Shown here piece by piece: positions 61,004 to 64,000 of a stretch of 64,000 nt of DNA. The DNA is taken from positions 124,001 to 188,000 of the forward strand of contig JAPLOF010000015.1 of the NCBI GenBank assembly GCA_026692665.1, read 5' to 3'. Below the pieces are notes generated by a model. The model was not told where the DNA came from. It saw only the letters and a program-made list of their open reading frames with translations, and searched no databases. Both the position numbers and the translations under genes were made by a program. How positions within the stretch are numbered: the stretch's first letter is position 1; each line of letters starts with the position of its first letter. The stretch is from Planctomycetota bacterium. Its GTDB lineage: Bacteria > Planctomycetota > UBA1135 > GCA-002686595.

Positions 61004-64000
61004 ATGATGAAGAACGGCACATTGGGAGCGAAGAGCGTCGCAGCGTTCATGGGGCTCGCCAGCCTCGCGGGCGGAGCGGCGGCACAGGGCTTGGTCGCGT
61101 CCCAGGGCGTGCTCGTCGCCACGGATGGCGACCCCATCCCGAACGCCAACGGCGTCCCCATCCCGAACTTCACCTTCGGGGGCTCGGGCGCGCTGGGCAA
61201 CAACTGCGTTCTCGCTCCCGATGGCAACGTGTTCTTCATGGGCCGCCTGCTCGACAGCGGCGGCAGCACGACCGTGAGCAACGACCGCGCGCTCTTCCGC
61301 GGCACGTCGCGCGCCGACCTGCGCATGGTCATCCGCGGCGAGGACCAGGCGCCGACGCTGTCGCCCGGAGTCCTGCTGCGCACCGGAACCCAGTTCTCGA
61401 CCGCGCTCGGCTCGAACGTGCGCCTCACGCCGAACGGTCAGCTCCTGTGGGGCTCGACGTTCTTCGACACGGTCGGCACGGCGATCCCGCCGGTCGTCCC
61501 CTCGAACGACGAGGCCTTCTTCGGCGGCTACCCCGGCTTCCAGGGCGTGCTCGTGCGCCAGGGCGATCCCGCGCCGGGCACGGTGGGCGCGATCTTCGCG
61601 CAGACGCTCAGCAACCCGAACTACGCGTCGCAGGGCATGAACCGCGAAGGCCGCGTGTACCTGACGGGCACGCTGTCGGGCGGCGACACGACGACGACGA
61701 CCGGCATGAACAACCAGGCTGGCCTCTGGTCGGGCCTGCCGGGCGCGCTCCAGATGGTCGCGCGCAGGAGCACTCCGGCCTCCGGCCTGCCGGGCACGTA
61801 CGCGATCGACACGAGCGCGACCGCGATCAACTTCGCGCAGATGAACGACGCGGGCCAGCTGTTCTACGACCTGGCCCTCTCGACGACTCAGGGCAGCCCG
61901 GCCGCGGTGGCCTCGAACGACCGCGCGCTGATGGTCCACACGCCCGGCGCGGGCAGCACGAAGATCGTGCGCGAGGGCGATACGGCTCCGGGCACGTCAG
62001 GCGCGACCTTCAACGCCGTCACCGGCGACGCCTGGGTTCCGATCGTGAGCGTCAGCGCCTGGACGCGCAGCGCGCAGACGGTCTTCATCTCCGAACTGCG
62101 CGGCGGCGACGTGGTGGGAACCACCAACGAACGCGCGATCTTCCTGGGCGGGACCAGCGGCCTGACGCAGGTCGTGCGCAAGGGCCAGCCGGCCGCGGGC
62201 ACCGACGGCAACTTCTCGGCGTTCAGCACGACCACGACCAACGCGACCAACCCTCTGCTCAACGCCAGCGGACAGGTCTGCTTCATCGCCACGATCGCGG
62301 GCGGGACCGTCGCGGCCGCGAACGACACCGGCATCTGGGCCGGCACACCGGGCTCGCTGAGCCTCGTGGTGCGCGAGGGCACCGCCATGCCCGGCACGGG
62401 CGGCAGCCTCGCCGGCAACTTCAGCACGGCGGGGAACGTCTACTACAACGACCTCGGCCAGGTCCTGTTCAACGTGACGCTCGCGGGCGGCACGGTCACA
62501 GGCACTTCGTTGTGGGCGTGGGATCCGGTCGGGGGCCTCTACCCGATGGTCCTGAACGGCGACCAGGTGCAGTACGCGCCGAGCCTGTTCCGCACCGTCA
62601 GCGGCTTCGGCGCGGTCGGCAACGCCAACGGCGACGGCGCCGCGCTGGTCTTCGGCCACGACGGCAAGGTCGGCCTGCGCGTCGGGTTCACGGGAAGCCT
62701 CAACGCGATCATGACGGCCCAGGTCCCCCACCCGTGCATCACGCCGTCGTTCACGGCCCAGCCCAGCACGGTCGGCGTCTGCGCCGGATCGATCGCCCGA
62801 TTCTCGGTCGGCGTCGCGCACTCGACCGCGGTCACCTACCAGTGGCTGAGGAACAGCCTGCCGCTCGCGAACGGCGGCAACATCTCGGGCGCGGACGGTC
62901 TGGTCCTGACGATCAACCCGGCGCTGGCCGGCGACGCCGGCACCTACGAATGCGTGGCGACGACGACTTGCGGCAACGCGATGAGCCTGCCCGCCGTGCT
63001 CAACGTCAACTCGACCGACACGGACGGCGACGGGACGGCGGACTGCGCCGACGGTTGCCCGAGCGACCCGCTCAAGATCGCACCCGGCATCTGCGGCTGC
63101 GGCTTCGCGGACGTCGACAGCGACGGGGACGCGGTGCTCGACTGCCTCGACGGCTGCCCGAACGATCCGCTCAAGACGGCACCGGGCGTCTGCGGTTGTG
63201 GCGTCGCCGAGACGGACACGGACCTCGACGGCGTGCTCGACTGCCAGGACGGCTGCCCGAACGATCCGGACAAGATCGCGCCGGGCACCTGCGGCTGCGG
63301 TGTCTCGGACGCGGACAATGACCTCGACGGGACCGCGAACTGTCTCGACGGCTGCCCGAACGATCCGCTGAAGATCGCTCCGGGCACCTGCGGCTGCGGC
63401 GTGGCCGACACCGACACGGACGGGGACACGACTCCGGACTGCCTCGACGGCTGCCCGGGCGACCCCTTCAAGATCGCCCCGGGGCAGTGCGGCTGTGGCC
63501 TGGCGGACACCGACTCCGATCTCGATGGCATCGCCGACTGCAACGACGGGTGCCCGAGTGACCCGCTGAAGACGAGTCCGGGAATCTGCGGATGCGGCGT
63601 CGCCGACACCGACTCGGACCTCGACGGCACGGCCGACTGCAACGACGGATGCCCGAACGATCCGCTGAAGATCGCGCCGGGCATCTGCGGATGCGGCGCA
63701 GCCGACACCGACTCGGACCTCGATGGCACCGCCGATTGCAACGACGGCTGTCCGAACGATCCGCTGAAGATCGCGCCGGGGATCTGCGGATGCGGCGCGT
63801 CCGACACCGACTCGGACCTCGATGGCACAGCCGACTGCAACGACGGCTGCCCGAACGATCCGGCGAAGACCGCGCCGGGCGCGTGCGGTTGCGGCGTCGC
63901 CGACACCGACTCGGACCTCGACGGCACGTCGGACTGCAACGACGGATGCCCGAACGACCCGCAGAAGACGTCGCCGGGCCAGTGCGGCTGCGGTGTCGTC
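61004..64000 (+). CDS. Secreted NxxGxxAF-repeat, Ig-like and Cys-rich tandem repeat protein (3' end outside window)
   Basis: The start at 61004 (MMKNGTLGAKSVAAFMGLASLAGGAAAQG) has an AGGA box and a signal peptide. The frame is open for 999 codons to the right edge. Residues about 30-575 are NxxGxxAF-type repeats closely related to those of the gene at 57205-59373: VIRGEDQAPTLSPGVL, VRQGDPAPGTVGAIFAQTL, VREGDTAPGTSGATF and VREGTAMPGTGGS. Residues about 578-670 form an Ig-like domain (FTAQPSTVGVCAGS, VTYQWLRNS, AGDAGTYECVATTTCG). From residue 672 on there are ten units of 31-33 residues with DTDSDLDG and C-x3-C...CGCG, like thrombospondin type 3 calcium-binding repeats. Its C-terminal end, which may hold the shared module, is not visible. 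Confidence 0.88.
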   Translation, partial: MMKNGTLGAKSVAAFMGLASLAGGAAAQGLVASQGVLVATDGDPIPNANGVPIPNFTFGGSGALGNNCVLAPDGNVFFMGRLLDSGGSTTVSNDRALFRGTSRADLRMVIRGEDQAPTLSPGVLLRTGTQFSTALGSNVRLTPNGQLLWGSTFFDTVGTAIPPVVPSNDEAFFGGYPGFQGVLVRQGDPAPGTVGAIFAQTLSNPNYASQGMNREGRVYLTGTLSGGDTTTTTGMNNQAGLWSGLPGALQMVARRSTPASGLPGTYAIDTSATAINFAQMNDAGQLFYDLALSTTQGSPAAVASNDRALMVHTPGAGSTKIVREGDTAPGTSGATFNAVTGDAWVPIVSVSAWTRSAQTVFISELRGGDVVGTTNERAIFLGGTSGLTQVVRKGQPAAGTDGNFSAFSTTTTNATNPLLNASGQVCFIATIAGGTVAAANDTGIWAGTPGSLSLVVREGTAMPGTGGSLAGNFSTAGNVYYNDLGQVLFNVTLAGGTVTGTSLWAWDPVGGLYPMVLNGDQVQYAPSLFRTVSGFGAVGNANGDGAALVFGHDGKVGLRVGFTGSLNAIMTAQVPHPCITPSFTAQPSTVGVCAGSIARFSVGVAHSTAVTYQWLRNSLPLANGGNISGADGLVLTINPALAGDAGTYECVATTTCGNAMSLPAVLNVNSTDTDGDGTADCADGCPSDPLKIAPGICGCGFADVDSDGDAVLDCLDGCPNDPLKTAPGVCGCGVAETDTDLDGVLDCQDGCPNDPDKIAPGTCGCGVSDADNDLDGTANCLDGCPNDPLKIAPGTCGCGVADTDTDGDTTPDCLDGCPGDPFKIAPGQCGCGLADTDSDLDGIADCNDGCPSDPLKTSPGICGCGVADTDSDLDGTADCNDGCPNDPLKIAPGICGCGAADTDSDLDGTADCNDGCPNDPLKIAPGICGCGASDTDSDLDGTADCNDGCPNDPAKTAPGACGCGVADTDSDLDGTSDCNDGCPNDPQKTSPGQCGCGVV
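63017..64000 (+). repeat. 99-nt coding tandem repeat array, ten units to the window edge
   Basis: Units begin at 63017 (93 nt), 63110, 63209, 63308, 63407, 63506, 63605, 63704, 63803 and 63902 (99 nt each); the last ends exactly at 64000 and the array probably continues. Each unit encodes a DxDxDxDG-type acidic loop, DC-x-DGCP-x-DP-x-K, and PG-x-CGCG. The right-hand units are the most alike in DNA, which suggests recent expansion there. Confidence 0.9.

Noticed and set aside
60817-63321. Open frame of 834 codons on the plus strand inside the last gene
   Set aside because: It is arginine-rich and out of phase with the signal peptide, the repeats and the array of the frame that starts at 61004.
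63017-64000. Regular repeats as a possible CRISPR array
   Set aside because: The period is 99 nt without spacers, all units are in frame and encode one protein motif.

Overview
The window is high-GC DNA that reads as a chromosome segment from a member of the phylum Planctomycetota. The grounds are family content: an adjacent DUF1501 gene and DUF1549/DUF1553 cytochrome gene, Tat-exported Gfo/Idh/MocA oxidoreductases, a TIGR03067-type lipoprotein, a bacterial alpha-2-macroglobulin, and many large secreted repeat proteins. I cannot name a species. No rRNA, tRNA, transposase, phage gene or CRISPR array was recognised. Long open frames opposite real genes are common because of the GC bias and were left out.

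The dominant theme is a shared C-terminal module of about 150 residues. It opens with a (Y/F)CFGDG...CPCGN motif, continues through LYFQG and FGDGLRC, and ends in YQVWYRNAA.FC..STFNL.NG...W.. followed within a residue or two by the stop codon. It carries about six conserved cysteines. Eight intact genes in this window end in it, one remnant has lost its front, and a further gene cut by the right edge may end in it. The parts ahead of the module differ: 125-residue NDDC repeats (2-2704, 19748-21769), an M36 metallopeptidase (21849-25358), a PD40 beta-propeller (27944-29830), HAF repeats (47546-49042), a one-heme CxxCH segment (51168-52103), NxxGxxAF-type repeats (57205-59373) and an unrecognised beta-rich domain (59623-60642). 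All those with a visible N-terminus have a Sec signal peptide. This looks like a lineage-specific export, anchoring or display tag.

Layout from left to right. 1-2.7 kb holds a module protein cut by the left edge. 2.8-8.8 kb holds a minus-strand group: DUF1501, DUF1549/1553 cytochrome and a D-aminoacylase-like lipoprotein. 9-13.4 kb holds an acyl-CoA synthetase, a PDZ/alpha-beta hydrolase and a Gfo/Idh protein. 13.9-15.0 kb holds a GAF protein with a degenerate GGDEF domain. 15.6-18.1 kb is a four-gene operon of integral membrane proteins whose start and stop codons overlap. 18.2-19.5 kb holds a second Gfo/Idh protein. 19.7-25.4 kb holds two module proteins in tandem. 25.7-27.8 kb holds a thioredoxin-fold protein, a strong selenoprotein candidate, and an FMN 2-hydroxy-acid oxidase. 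27.9-39.5 kb is a minus-strand block with a propeller protein, a 2660-residue alpha-2-macroglobulin/TPR protein and an unknown. 39.8-47.1 kb holds an SGNH hydrolase, a 1375-residue helical repeat protein, a GNAT acetyltransferase and an Old Yellow Enzyme homologue. 47.5-64 kb alternates module proteins with a gluzincin-like peptidase, an arylsulfatase, a TIGR03067 lipoprotein and a CPBP protease. The window ends inside a gene with a 99-nt tandem array.

Together the genes suggest a heterotroph that invests heavily in its cell envelope: exported oxidoreductases, hydrolases, a sulfatase and peptidases that process complex polymers, plus a large set of tagged extracellular repeat proteins. The two findings most worth following are the C-terminal module family and the in-frame UGA at 26377-26379, which sits where related proteins carry a cysteine and is followed by a SECIS-like hairpin.
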